In this document: positions 50,683 through 60,168 of the stretch, one piece after another
Layout: each line of letters begins with the position of its first letter
Numbering within the stretch: the first letter of the stretch is position 1
NCBI GenBank assembly: GCA_040219025.1
Contig: JAVJTE010000012.1
Span: 62,001 to 126,000 of the forward strand
Length of the DNA stretch: 64,000 bases
Direction: 5' to 3'
Source of the DNA: HT1-32 sp040219025
Lineage (GTDB): Bacteria; Pseudomonadota; Alphaproteobacteria; Rhodospirillales; HT1-32
Notes under the pieces: generated by a model
Seen by the model: only the letters and a program-made list of their open reading frames with translations
Database searches by the model: none
What the model was told of the DNA's origin: nothing
Position numbers and translations under genes: made by a program

Positions 50683-53655
50683 ATGTTCCAGGAAATCGAC
50701 CCGGCTATCCTGCCTGTCGTCTCTGACCCGCAACGCGCCGCCCGCGGATGGGAGCGCTTCACGGATGCCCTGGGGAAAACCGACAACAGTCAGACCGTTG
50801 AGGTTCTTGAGGTCCTGCGGCAATCCCCGGGGGTGGAACGGCTGCTTGATGTGGTCTTCGATCACAGTCCCTATCTGACCGCCGCTCTCTGCCGCCAGCC
50901 GGAATTTGGACTCGAACTGTTACGCACCGACCCGGCGAAGATCGTCGCCTCTGAACTCGACGCACTGCGCAAAACACTGATTCCTGCCGAATCGGTCACT
51001 GCAATCATGAAACGACTGCGGCAATCCCGCGACAGGGTCGCCATTGCGGTGGCACTGGCCGACATCGCGGCACTCTGGACACTTGAGGCGGTCACCGGTG
51101 CGATCAGCGATCTTGCTGATGCCACGGTCAATTCAGCGGTTGCCTGCCTGCTCCGCCAGGCCCATGACAAAGGCGATATCCGCCTCCCCGATCCGGAAGA
51201 TCCCTGCAAGGGCTCCGGCTTCACTGCCCTCGGCATGGGCAAACAGGGTGGCCGCGAGCTGAACTATTCCAGCGATATTGACCTGATCCTGCTGTTTGAC
51301 CCGGAACGTGTCGACTATCAGGGCAAGGACGCACCGCAAACCCTGTTCTCGAAGATCTCCCGCAATCTGATCAAGCTGCTGAGTGAACGCACCGGTGACG
51401 GTCAGGTCTTCCGGGTTGACCTGCGCCTGCGGCCGGATCCGGGATCAACCCCACCGGCGGTTTCGGTACAGGCCGCCGAAACCTATTACGAGGCGATGGG
51501 CCAGAACTGGGAACGGGCGGCGATGATCAAGGCCCGTGCCGTTGCCGGGGATATTGAAATCGGGGAGGAATTTCTGCGTTTCATCCAGCCCTTCATCTGG
51601 CGCAAACATCTCGACTTTGCATCGATCGAGGATATTCACTCGATCAAGCGCCAGATTGACCGGCACTACGGAGGTTCCGAGATTTCCGTTGCCGGGCATG
51701 ATGTGAAACTTGGCCGGGGCGGCATCCGGGAGATCGAATTTTTCGTTCAGACCCAGCAACTGATCTGGGGCGGACGACAGCCCGAACTGCGCGGGCGCGC
51801 AACACTTGCCATGTTGCGGGAGCTTGTTCGGCAAGGTCATGTGACAGAGATCGCCGCAGATGAACTGGAACAGGCCTATCGCTTTCTGCGCTCGACCGAA
51901 CACCGGTTGCAGATGGTCGATGATGCCCAGACCCATGCCGTGCCGGAAGATGATGACAAGCTGAAGACTTTTGCAAAATTTGCCGGTTTTGCATCGACCG
52001 CCGAGTTTGCCGCGGAACTGGTTCATCACCTCATGACCGTCGAGCGGCATTACAGCGGGCTGTTTGAGGCATCACCTCAGCTGGGCTCGGAGGGAAGTCT
52101 GGTCTTTACCGGCGTCGAGGATGACCCGGAAACCCTGAGTACACTCGCCCGGATGGGATTTTCCAATACCCCGTCCCTGTCCGAGACAATCCGCGGCTGG
52201 CATCACGGACGTTACCGGGCGACCCGCAGCAACCGGACAAGGCAATATCTGACAGAACTGACACCGCGCCTGCTGAAAGCCTTTGCTGCCGCAGCCAATC
52301 CGGACACCGCACTGCTCAACTTTGACCGGTTTCTGGCCAAGCTGCCGGCCGGCGTACAGTTATTCGCCATGTTCCACACCCATCCCGAACTTCTCGATGT
52401 TGTCGCAGAAATCATGGGTGGTGCCCCCCGGCTGGCAGAACAGCTCAGCCGGCGTCCGGACCGGCTGGAGGCCATACTGGACGACGATTACCGCGGCCCG
52501 CCGCCATCACTTGCCGAGCTGGTCGCTGAATGCGATGCGGATGTCCGGCGGGGGAATTTTTTTGAAGACAAGCTGGATATCGCCCGGCGCTGGGCCGGTG
52601 ACCGGCGTTTTCTGATCGGACTCCAGATTCTCCGCGGTCAGATGAAACCCGCTGATTCCGGCCCCGCGCTCAGCCATATCGCCGAGGCGGTGCTGCGGGC
52701 AATGCTGACGGCTGTGCAGCAGGAGCTGGAAATTCAGCATGGCAGGATCAGCGGTGGCCGGGTGATGCTTCTGGCCATGGGCAAACTTGCCAGCAAGGAA
52801 CTGATGCCCGGCTCTGATCTGGATGTCATCCTGATCTATGATACGCCGGAAGACAGCACGGCATCGGACGGGGCCAAACCACTGGCCGTTTCCGCCTATT
52901 ACAGTCGTCTCTGCCAGCGGCTGGTCAATGCGCTGACGGCCCTGACAGCCGAAGGCATGCTGTACGAGATCGACCTGCGTCTGCGCCCGTCCGGCAACAA
53001 GGGCCCGCTGGCCTGCAGCCTGATTGCCTTCGACAGCTATCATCGCAAGGATGCCTGGACCTGGGAGCATATGGCACTCAGCCGGGCCCGCCCCGTTGCC
53101 GGAGATGATGATCTCTGTGACACCGTGACCGGGATCATCGCCAAGATCCTCAGGCTGCCCCGCGACCGGCACGGGCTGCTGCGTGATGTCTATGCGATGC
53201 GGATGAAGATGGCCGGTGAACTGGACAAGGGAAGCCTCTGGGACGTGAAACAGGCCCGGGGCGGGATCGTCGACGGCGAATTCATCATTCAGTATCTGCT
53301 GCTGCGCGAAGCGGCAGCCGCAGATGTGCTGGGAAAGGTCACCATGGCAGCATCCATTGCCGCCCTTCATCAGGCCGGGTCGCTGGACAAAAAGGCCGCC
53401 GATACCCTGACCGAGGCACTGGAATTCTGGCAAAGCCTGCAGGCCGTGCTGCGGGTCGCCGTCGTCGGTGAATTCAAGCCACTGGAAGCAAGTGCCGGCA
53501 TGACAAGGATGATCCTCCGGGCGATGGACGCACCGTCACTGGACATTCTGGAACAACATATGCTTGAAACAGCCACCGCCGTGCACGACCTGTTCACCGA
53601 CATCATCGCTGAACCGGCACAGCAGTTGCCGGCAGAAACCGAAACCAGCAAATGA
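50683..53655 (+). CDS. glnE: Bifunctional glutamine synthetase adenylyltransferase/deadenylase
   Basis: 990 residues, near the 946 of E. coli. Two nucleotidyltransferase domains are visible: GMGKQGGRELNYSSDIDLIL around residue 220 with the paired aspartates, and AMGKLASKELMPGSDLDVIL around residue 700. GRGGIREIEFFVQTQQL and ARGGIVDGEFIIQYLLL are the associated motifs. It adds or removes AMP on glutamine synthetase in response to PII, controlling ammonia assimilation. ATG 50683 was chosen because the 34 residues before it look non-family. Followed 17 bp later by bcp. Confidence 0.95.
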   Translation: MFQEIDPAILPVVSDPQRAARGWERFTDALGKTDNSQTVEVLEVLRQSPGVERLLDVVFDHSPYLTAALCRQPEFGLELLRTDPAKIVASELDALRKTLIPAESVTAIMKRLRQSRDRVAIAVALADIAALWTLEAVTGAISDLADATVNSAVACLLRQAHDKGDIRLPDPEDPCKGSGFTALGMGKQGGRELNYSSDIDLILLFDPERVDYQGKDAPQTLFSKISRNLIKLLSERTGDGQVFRVDLRLRPDPGSTPPAVSVQAAETYYEAMGQNWERAAMIKARAVAGDIEIGEEFLRFIQPFIWRKHLDFASIEDIHSIKRQIDRHYGGSEISVAGHDVKLGRGGIREIEFFVQTQQLIWGGRQPELRGRATLAMLRELVRQGHVTEIAADELEQAYRFLRSTEHRLQMVDDAQTHAVPEDDDKLKTFAKFAGFASTAEFAAELVHHLMTVERHYSGLFEASPQLGSEGSLVFTGVEDDPETLSTLARMGFSNTPSLSETIRGWHHGRYRATRSNRTRQYLTELTPRLLKAFAAAANPDTALLNFDRFLAKLPAGVQLFAMFHTHPELLDVVAEIMGGAPRLAEQLSRRPDRLEAILDDDYRGPPPSLAELVAECDADVRRGNFFEDKLDIARRWAGDRRFLIGLQILRGQMKPADSGPALSHIAEAVLRAMLTAVQQELEIQHGRISGGRVMLLAMGKLASKELMPGSDLDVILIYDTPEDSTASDGAKPLAVSAYYSRLCQRLVNALTALTAEGMLYEIDLRLRPSGNKGPLACSLIAFDSYHRKDAWTWEHMALSRARPVAGDDDLCDTVTGIIAKILRLPRDRHGLLRDVYAMRMKMAGELDKGSLWDVKQARGGIVDGEFIIQYLLLREAAAADVLGKVTMAASIAALHQAGSLDKKAADTLTEALEFWQSLQAVLRVAVVGEFKPLEASAGMTRMILRAMDAPSLDILEQHMLETATAVHDLFTDIIAEPAQQLPAETETSK

Positions 53656-53672
53656 ATTAAGGAGAGACCCGA

Positions 53673-54137
53673 ATGACCGCAGATACAGGCGACAAGGCAC
53701 CCGAATTCAGCATGCCGACTGACGGTGACGGAACCGTCAGCCTGAGTGATCTCAAAGGCAAGAATGTCATTCTGTACTTCTACCCGAAAGATGACACACC
53801 CGGCTGCACCAAACAGGCCTGCGGTTTCCGCGACCTGCTGCCGGACTTTTCCGGTGCCAATGCCGAGATCATCGGTGTTTCCAAGGATACCGCACAGAAG
53901 CATGCCAAGTTCAAAGCCAAGTATGATCTGCCCTTCACGCTGGGTGCCGATGATGCGGGCACAGTCTGTGAGGATTACGGAGTCTGGAAAGAGAAGAACA
54001 TGTACGGCAGGAAGTACATGGGTATCGAGCGCACAACGTTCCTGATCGATTCAACCGGGGTGATTCGTAATGTCTGGCGCAAGGTCAAGGTTCCCGGCCA
54101 TGTCGAAGAGGTGCTGGCCGCCGTCAAGGCATTGTGA
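53673..54137 (+). CDS. bcp: Thiol peroxidase, BCP-type peroxiredoxin
   Basis: 154 residues. The peroxidatic cysteine is in PKDDTPGCTKQACGFRDLL, with a resolving cysteine five residues on. GVSKDTAQKHAKFKAKYDLP and YMGIERTTFLIDSTGVIR follow. It reduces hydroperoxides with thioredoxin. A clear AAGGAGAG lies upstream. Co-transcribed with glnE and DUF455. Confidence 0.95.
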   Translation: MTADTGDKAPEFSMPTDGDGTVSLSDLKGKNVILYFYPKDDTPGCTKQACGFRDLLPDFSGANAEIIGVSKDTAQKHAKFKAKYDLPFTLGADDAGTVCEDYGVWKEKNMYGRKYMGIERTTFLIDSTGVIRNVWRKVKVPGHVEEVLAAVKAL

Positions 54138-54946
54138 TCACCGCCACGGCAACCACGCTTGCGGATCTGGCGACTGATGTTCTGACAACGGCTGAGGCGC
54201 GGGCCAAGGCAGCGGCGGCACTGACTGCTGCGGCTGCGTGGGAAGACGGTAATGTCCGGGAAATCGGTGAAACACACCCGCCGGACCGCCCTGCCCGCCC
54301 GGAACGCCCTGTTCTGCAATCCCCCGGCAAAATGCCGCGACGCCGAATCGGAACGCTGGAAGGCCGCATCGCCCTGCTGCATGCGGTCGCGCATATCGAG
54401 CTGAACGCCATTGATCTCGCCTGGGACATCATCGCCCGCTTTCCCGGTATGCCGCGGGCATTTTATGATGACTGGGTCAGTGTCGGGCGCGAAGAGGCCA
54501 CCCATTTCCGGCTGATTGATGACCGGTTGCGGGAACTCGGTGCATCCTATGGCGATCATCCAGCGCATGACGGCCTCTGGAAATCTGCGCAATCGACCGC
54601 CGATGACCTGCTGGCCCGCCTCGCCATCGTGCCGCTGGTGCTGGAGGCACGGGGGCTGGATGTCACCCCCGCGATGATTGAGAAGCTGGACCGTGCCGGA
54701 GACGCTGTTTCCGCCGACGCGCTCCGCATCATCTATCGTGACGAGGTCGGGCATGTTGCGATCGGCAAACGCTGGTTCGACCATGTCTGTGCCGGGCGCG
54801 GTATCGACCCGCTGGGTGCCTGGCGTCGTCTGGTGACCGAGCGATTCACCGGCGGCCTGAAACCCCCTTTCAATGACGAGGCCCGGCAGCGCGCCGGGTT
54901 CGACAGCGCCTTCTACACCGACCTGCCTGCAGGCGGCGCAACCTGA
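54134..54946 (+). CDS. DUF455 family ferritin-like protein
   Basis: 270 residues from a GTG overlapping the bcp stop by 4 bp (GTGA). The DUF455 signature LHAVAHIELNAIDLAWDIIA, then SVGREEATHFRLIDDRL and IIYRDEVGHVAIGKRWF, gives glutamate/histidine pairs (E..H) suited to a ferritin-like di-iron site. Function is not established; a role in oxidative modification of tRNA or in iron oxidation is possible for relatives. Coupling to a peroxidase hints at redox stress. Confidence 0.87.
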   Translation: MITATATTLADLATDVLTTAEARAKAAAALTAAAAWEDGNVREIGETHPPDRPARPERPVLQSPGKMPRRRIGTLEGRIALLHAVAHIELNAIDLAWDIIARFPGMPRAFYDDWVSVGREEATHFRLIDDRLRELGASYGDHPAHDGLWKSAQSTADDLLARLAIVPLVLEARGLDVTPAMIEKLDRAGDAVSADALRIIYRDEVGHVAIGKRWFDHVCAGRGIDPLGAWRRLVTERFTGGLKPPFNDEARQRAGFDSAFYTDLPAGGAT

Positions 54947-55015
54947 CACTGTTGTCGCTTGCACCGGCGGATGATTGCCGGTCAAAATCGGCAATTACTC
55001 CGACAGGCAATCCGT

Positions 55016-56149
55016 ATGACCAAAACCGTTGACCAGATTCCCCTGCCGCAAGTCAGCCCCGGCACAGAACGTAACCTGACTGTTGTGCGTTATCGGGCGG
55101 CCAGTGCGCGACCGTTTGTCTATCTGCAAACCGGGCTGCACGCCGACGAGTTGCCGGGGATGCTGGTGCTCGACCATCTGATGCGAAAGCTGGATGAGGC
55201 CGATGCCCGGGGAATGCTGGAAGGCCAGATCGTGATTGTGCCGGTCGCCAATCCGATTGGCCTGTCACAGCGGATCAGCCGCAGCCATATCGGCAGGTTC
55301 GATCTGGACAGCGGTGGAAACTTCAACCGGCATTATCCGGAACTTGCCGGCCCTGTCGGTGACCTTGTGGACGGAAAGCTCACCCGGTCGGCGGAAGGCA
55401 ATGTTGCCCGCATCCGCAACGCCATGGCACGACATCTGGCCTCACTCGACGATATCCGTGACGAAGCCGATGATCTGCGCCTGCGCCTGATGCGGCTGGC
55501 TTGCGAAGCCGACATTGCGCTCGACCTGCATTGTGACTCAGAAGCCATCATGCATCTGTATTTCCTGCAGGAACACTGGCCGCAGGCGGAAGACCTGCAC
55601 CGGCTGGTCGGGAGTGAATGCACCCTGCTGGCCAACAAATCCGGCGGTGAGCCGTTTGACGAGGCGCTGAGCACCCCGTGGCTGGACCTGCAGGCCCGGT
55701 TCCCGGACCTGCCCGTTCCTGCTGCCTGCATGGCCTGCACGGTAGAACTGCGCGGCCAGTATGATGTCTCCGATGACTTTGCCGCCCGTGATGCAGACGC
55801 CCTGTTCCGCTATCTGCAACATCAGGGCGTCCTCTCCGGCGATCCCGGTCCGCTGCCCGCCCCGGTTTCATCTGCCACACCCTTGTCGGGCGTCGATATG
55901 ATCGAAGCGCCCGTAGCCGGTATTGTAAGCTTCCGGGCCGATCCCGGCGAACAGGTGACGGCAGGCGCTGTGGTCGCCGCAATACTGGACCCGACAACTG
56001 GCGAAAGAACCGAAGTCACCACACGGCAGACCGGAATTGTGTTCGGGCGACGCGCCCACCGGCTGGTGCGCCGGGGCGATATCTTCATCAAGGTTGCCGG
56101 CGAGAAACCGCTGGAAGGCCGCGAGGGGCAGTTACTGACATCCCGCTAA
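55016..56149 (+). CDS. Succinylglutamate desuccinylase/aspartoacylase-family protein
   Basis: 377 residues from ATG 55016. The zinc site is in LQTGLHADELPGMLVL (H-x2-E) with the second histidine in DIALDLHCDSEAI. RFDLDSGGNFNRHYPEL forms the substrate loop. The C-terminal 100 residues make a lipoyl/biotin-carrier-like beta domain (EAPVAGIVSFRADPGEQVTA), common in this subfamily. It deacylates an N-acyl amino acid or similar. The frame is open to 54959, but no ribosome site is evident at either start. Confidence 0.85.
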   Translation: MTKTVDQIPLPQVSPGTERNLTVVRYRAASARPFVYLQTGLHADELPGMLVLDHLMRKLDEADARGMLEGQIVIVPVANPIGLSQRISRSHIGRFDLDSGGNFNRHYPELAGPVGDLVDGKLTRSAEGNVARIRNAMARHLASLDDIRDEADDLRLRLMRLACEADIALDLHCDSEAIMHLYFLQEHWPQAEDLHRLVGSECTLLANKSGGEPFDEALSTPWLDLQARFPDLPVPAACMACTVELRGQYDVSDDFAARDADALFRYLQHQGVLSGDPGPLPAPVSSATPLSGVDMIEAPVAGIVSFRADPGEQVTAGAVVAAILDPTTGERTEVTTRQTGIVFGRRAHRLVRRGDIFIKVAGEKPLEGREGQLLTSR

Positions 56150-56169
56150 CCGCGACACAGCGTTTCTGA

Positions 56170-57396
56170 TCAGTCGACCACCGTCATGGAGGCTGCCTGC
56201 CGCGCCCGCACCGCAATCCGTTCCCGCCGCCGGAAGGCAGCACCAACGAGGTAGCAGCAGACCGCCAGAAATCCGGACGTTGCCATCACACCGACCATCG
56301 GCCATTGCGAATCAGTCTGCAGCAGACCGACGGTCTGGGCGACACTGGCACCGATTCCCATTTGCAGGAAACCGCACATTCCCGATCCCGCGCCCGCCAG
56401 ATCCGGACGGATACTGAGAGCACTGGCCAGCGCATTCGGCAGGCTGAGACCATTGGCAAGCGAGACCAGAACCATCGGCAGGAAAATTGCCCAGGATGTA
56501 AACACACCGGCTGTCGCGAATCCGACCATGGTCAGCGATCCGAGAATCATCAGCATGCAACCGATGACCATCATCCGGTCAGAACCAAGTCGTTCCGACA
56601 GCTGTCCGGTCAGAAAATTGCCGGTCATGTAGCCAAGCGCCGGGAACATAAACATCAGGCCATATTCTGAAGGCGGACGGTCCAGCAGCTCAATCATGAT
56701 GTAGGGTGCGCCAGCCAGAAACGAGAAGAACATGCCCGACAGCAAACCGGCAAACAGAGCATATCCCCAGAAGGCGGGATGCCGTGCAATCGCCTCGATA
56801 CCATTGAAAGTCTGAAACAGACTGAGGCTTTCCGGGCGGTCGAACTTCGTCTCATGCAGCGCGAACCAGGCATAGATCAGGACAACACTGCCAAAGACAC
56901 CGGCAAAGATGAAGCTTGCCTGCCAGCCATAATATTCGTCCAGAAACCCGCCGATGGTCGGTGTCAGCAACGGCACAACCATCATGACCATCGTGACATA
57001 ACCGATCATGCTGGCCGACTTCTCCCGGCCATACAGGTCGCGCACAACCGCCCGGCCGAGCACCAGTCCGGTCGCACCGCCAATCGCCTGCAACATGCGT
57101 CCCAGAATCAGTGTCTCGATATTCTGGGCCAGCGCGCAGATCACGGTCGACACCAGAAACAGGACCATCCCGGCCAGCATCACCGGACGCCGTCCGAAAC
57201 GATCCGAAATTGATCCGATGAACAGCTGCGAGACAGCAATGGCAACCAGATACAGGGTCAGTGCATATTGCACGGTGCCGTAGGGAACGCCGAGTTCATC
57301 GGCGATTCGCGGCATCGACGGCATGAAGATATTCAGCGCCAGCGGCCCGACAGCCGTCAGCGCGATCAGAACAGCCAGGCTGGGTCGCTTTATCAT
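56170..57396 (-). CDS. MFS multidrug efflux transporter, Bcr/CflA family
   Basis: 408 residues with about 12 membrane segments. Bcr/CflA family features: LALNIFMPSMPRIADELGV near the start, the MFS motif GSISDRFGRRPVMLAGM between TM2 and TM3, and RMLQAIGGATGLVLGRAVVRD in TM4-TM5. It is a proton-driven drug/solute exporter. ATG 57396 is preferred to 57435 because the extra residues break the N-terminal helix. Divergent from the CoA-transferase pair. Confidence 0.91.
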   Translation of the reverse strand: MIKRPSLAVLIALTAVGPLALNIFMPSMPRIADELGVPYGTVQYALTLYLVAIAVSQLFIGSISDRFGRRPVMLAGMVLFLVSTVICALAQNIETLILGRMLQAIGGATGLVLGRAVVRDLYGREKSASMIGYVTMVMMVVPLLTPTIGGFLDEYYGWQASFIFAGVFGSVVLIYAWFALHETKFDRPESLSLFQTFNGIEAIARHPAFWGYALFAGLLSGMFFSFLAGAPYIMIELLDRPPSEYGLMFMFPALGYMTGNFLTGQLSERLGSDRMMVIGCMLMILGSLTMVGFATAGVFTSWAIFLPMVLVSLANGLSLPNALASALSIRPDLAGAGSGMCGFLQMGIGASVAQTVGLLQTDSQWPMVGVMATSGFLAVCCYLVGAAFRRRERIAVRARQAASMTVVD

Positions 57397-57488
57397 GCGA
57401 TAGATATAAGTTTCATTGATAGGACAATAAAGCAAAGAACGCCGCGCAACCCATGCAGCCGGAGCATGGCTGGTGCGCCTGCCGGAAA

Positions 57489-57515
57489 CGACAACTCCCG
57501 CCGAAGGAGTTGTCG
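57489..57515. repeat. Perfect hairpin in the leader of the CoA-transferase pair
   Basis: CGACAACTCC (57489-57498) pairs with GGAGTTGTCG (57506-57515), loop CGCCGAA, and flanking CCGG/CCGG extends the pairing. It lies 30 bp upstream of the ATG at 57545, between divergent genes. It could be a regulatory RNA hairpin or an operator. Confidence 0.45.
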
Positions 57516-57544
57516 CCGGTTCGACCGTCGATTATTCTCCGCCG

Positions 57545-58366
57545 ATGACACAGACACTGACAATCGAACAAATCGCTGATGCGATTCCCGACGGCTCGCT
57601 GATTGCCATACCGCCTGATTACAGCGGCTGCGCCATGGCAGCCGTCCGTGCCCTGATCCGCAGGCAGGCGCGCGACCTGCGGCTGGTTGGCGTTCCCAGT
57701 GGGGGATTCCAGGCCGATATGATGATCGGGGCTGACTGCGTTCAGTCGGTTGAGGCCGCGGCCATGACACTCGGTGAATATGGTGCCGCCCCCCAGTTCG
57801 TGGCTGCCTTCAAGTCCGGCGAGCTTGTCATGCGTGATGCCACCTGCCCGGCCATTCATGCCGGTCTGCAGGCCGCAGAAAAGGGCATCCCCTTCCTCCC
57901 GCTTCGCGGGCTTATCGGCTCTGACATACTTGCCCACCGGCCGGACTGGAAGCTGATGGACAACCCGTTTTCGGAAACCGAAGACAAGCTGGTTGCCTTG
58001 CCCGCCATCCGGCCCGATGTCGCCCTGTTCCATGCAGCAAAGGCAGACAGAAACGGCAATGTCTGGATCGGGGTACGGCGGGAACTGATGCTGATGGCGC
58101 ATGCCGCACGGCAAACCCTGGTGACGGTCGAGGAGATTGTCGACGAAGACCTGCTTGCCGACCCCGTCATTGCCGCAGGCACCATACCCGGTCTCTATAT
58201 CACCGGCATCGCCGTGGCGCAAAACGGTGCCTGGCCGGTTGGTCTGCCCGGATGCTATCCGCCAGACCATTCGCATCTGGCTGACTACGCAGCAATGGCC
58301 CGTACAGAGGACGGGTTTGCCGATTATTTGCAGCGTCATATTATGCCTGTGCCGGCAGCCGCATGA
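57545..58366 (+). CDS. CoA-transferase family subunit A, IpdA-like
   Basis: 273 residues from ATG 57545. Class I CoA-transferase alpha fold with PPDYSGCAMAAVRALIRRQA, LVGVPSGGFQADMMIGADCV, AGLQAAEKGIPFLPLRGLIG and ALPAIRPDVALFHAAKADRN. The order and the QAAEKGIPFLP segment match mycobacterial IpdA, part of a hydrolase for a cyclic steroid-ring CoA ester. Where IpdA has its catalytic glutamate (before the GLQAA segment) this protein has aspartate/alanine (VMRDATCP), so the reaction may differ. Overlaps the next gene by 4 bp. Confidence 0.82.
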   Translation: MTQTLTIEQIADAIPDGSLIAIPPDYSGCAMAAVRALIRRQARDLRLVGVPSGGFQADMMIGADCVQSVEAAAMTLGEYGAAPQFVAAFKSGELVMRDATCPAIHAGLQAAEKGIPFLPLRGLIGSDILAHRPDWKLMDNPFSETEDKLVALPAIRPDVALFHAAKADRNGNVWIGVRRELMLMAHAARQTLVTVEEIVDEDLLADPVIAAGTIPGLYITGIAVAQNGAWPVGLPGCYPPDHSHLADYAAMARTEDGFADYLQRHIMPVPAAA

Positions 58367-59088
58367 GTGATGTTCGTCGCGAGGAACTGCTGATCTCGGT
58401 CATTGCCGACATGTTGCAGGATCTGAATCATGTCGCGGTTGGTGCCCTGTCACCGATACCGGGGGCGGCGGCCCTGCTGGCCCGTGCGCGTTCAAACGGC
58501 CGGTTGCGCGTCAGCCTGCTGGGCAGTCAGACTCATAACCCCTTCACGGATGGCGGCAAGGAACTGTTCGATTGCGCCGCACAGGGGCGCATCGATGCGT
58601 TCTTCCTGTCCGGCGGCCAGATCGACGGACAGGCCAACATCAATCTGGTCGGTGTTGGCGACTATCCGTCGCTCGATGTGCGCTGGAACGGCTCGTTCGG
58701 GTCGACCTACCTGTATTTCCTGATCCCGCGGGTCATCCTGTTTCGCGAGGAACATACGCCCCGCGTCTTCGTGCCAGAGGTTGATTTCATTTCCGCCCCC
58801 GGCGTCAGCGAGGCCGGCACCTACAGGACCGGCGGACCCCATGCGCTGGTCACTGGCCGCTGTGTCTTCAGTTTCGACAAGGAGCAGCGCCGCTTTCGGC
58901 TGGCCAGCCTGCATGAGGGTGAGAGCGTCGACAGCATCCGGGAAATGACCGGCTTCACCTTCGATCACAGCGAGGATGTGCCTGCGACCTCCCTGCCCGA
59001 CAAAGACAGCCTCAACCTGCTGCGTGGCCGGGTCGCGGATGAAATTGCCGAGACCTATCCGGAATTTGCCAGCCGGGTATTCGGCTGA
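58363..59088 (+). CDS. CoA-transferase family subunit B, IpdB-like
   Basis: 241 residues starting in an ATGA overlap. It has VAVGALSPIPGAAALLARAR, VSLLGSQTHNPF, FFLSGGQIDGQANINLVGVG and EMTGFTFDHSEDVPATSLPD. True glutaconate/3-oxoacid transferases carry a catalytic glutamate in an E-x-G loop near residue 50-60; here the loop reads LLGSQTHN and I see no glutamate. That fits the IpdB-type branch. Forms the heterodimer with the preceding gene product. Confidence 0.82.
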   Translation: MSDVRREELLISVIADMLQDLNHVAVGALSPIPGAAALLARARSNGRLRVSLLGSQTHNPFTDGGKELFDCAAQGRIDAFFLSGGQIDGQANINLVGVGDYPSLDVRWNGSFGSTYLYFLIPRVILFREEHTPRVFVPEVDFISAPGVSEAGTYRTGGPHALVTGRCVFSFDKEQRRFRLASLHEGESVDSIREMTGFTFDHSEDVPATSLPDKDSLNLLRGRVADEIAETYPEFASRVFG

Positions 59089-59105
59089 GCGGCTGGCGCA
59101 GAAAC

Positions 59106-60125
59106 TCAGTCAGCGTCCATGTAGGCGGGGTCGGCGCTGACACCTTTGTCAATCTCGGCTTCAAATGCCCGCAGCCGCTTGTAGACCGACAGCAACTCGA
59201 CGATCGTTGTCCAGCTATTCACCAGAAACTGGAAAGATGATTCGACACGTCCGAACGCACGGATGATCTGCTGCATCACGCCCAGGGTAAAGGCACCGGC
59301 AATAATGGTCGGCCCCAGCGCGACATACGGCACCAGAACTCCGAACTGCAGATAGGACCACTTCGCCACGTCAAAATACATGTAGTGGAAAAACAGCCGG
59401 AAATAGTTTTTCCGGACATTGGCAAAAAGCTCGCGCACGCTGGGCGGGTCGGCCCGGCCGGCATTATCCTCGCCAAACACCAGTTCCTTGCGGTACGCCG
59501 CCTCGACCTTCTGGTTGTTGAACTCAAGCCCCGGCAGCTTGATGCCAACCACCGCCAGCAGCACCGTCCCGCCGATCGCGAACAGAATGGCGACATAAAT
59601 CAGTGCATGATCGACATGGCCGATAACCGGCAGTTCGGTCACATGTTTCGACAATTCCCACAGAATCGGCAGGAAGGCGATCAGGGTCAGGATGCTGCGG
59701 ACGAAGCTGATCCCCAGCCCCTCCATGATACGGGCGAAGCGCATCGTATCTTCCTGCACCCGCTGCGAGGCACCTTCGATGTGACGAAGATACTGCCAGT
59801 GCGACATATAGAAATTATTCATCGCGGTTCGCCAGCGGAAGATCCAGTGCTTCGTAAAGAACTCGATCAGCACGGCAATCAGAATATAAAGACCGGCAAT
59901 TTTCCCGAAGGTTGCGAGCTGGAGATAATAGTCTTCCGCCGTGATGGCACCAGGCGTCCCCAGCGCCTTCTGGATGATGTCATAGAAGCTGCCGAACCAT
60001 TCATTGATCATCACATCCAGTTCGACCTTGTACCAGGTCACGACGATGATCACCGCCCCCCCGATCCAGGACCACAATGCCCAGCGACGATCCATAAAGA
60101 AGGAACGGAACATGCGCCATCTCAC
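59106..60125 (-). CDS. Short SbmA/BacA-like peptide transporter
   Basis: 339 residues. Strong SbmA/BacA features: FRWRTAMNNFYMSHWQYLRH, IEGASQRVQEDTMRFARIME, AVVGIKLPGLEFNNQKVEAA, YRKELVFGEDNAGRADPPSV and RKNYFRLFFHYMYFDVAKWS. SbmA and BacA are 406-420 residues long, and this protein begins at what would be about residue 75 of SbmA, with no room for the missing N-terminal membrane segments before accC. Such short forms are known in databases of alphaproteobacteria as far as I recall. It likely moves peptides or a cofactor-like compound across the inner membrane. Truncation or a genuine short subfamily are both possible. Confidence 0.87.
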   Translation of the reverse strand: MRWRMFRSFFMDRRWALWSWIGGAVIIVVTWYKVELDVMINEWFGSFYDIIQKALGTPGAITAEDYYLQLATFGKIAGLYILIAVLIEFFTKHWIFRWRTAMNNFYMSHWQYLRHIEGASQRVQEDTMRFARIMEGLGISFVRSILTLIAFLPILWELSKHVTELPVIGHVDHALIYVAILFAIGGTVLLAVVGIKLPGLEFNNQKVEAAYRKELVFGEDNAGRADPPSVRELFANVRKNYFRLFFHYMYFDVAKWSYLQFGVLVPYVALGPTIIAGAFTLGVMQQIIRAFGRVESSFQFLVNSWTTIVELLSVYKRLRAFEAEIDKGVSADPAYMDAD

Positions 60126-60168
60126 GCCATGCCGGCGTGCTCCCTGTTACACCAGTGATACGGGGTCT

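Noticed and set aside
50602..50865. N-terminal extension of the AsmA-like protein into glnE
   Set aside because: It would overlap the glnE coding region by 183 bp, and the residues are antisense to GlnE.
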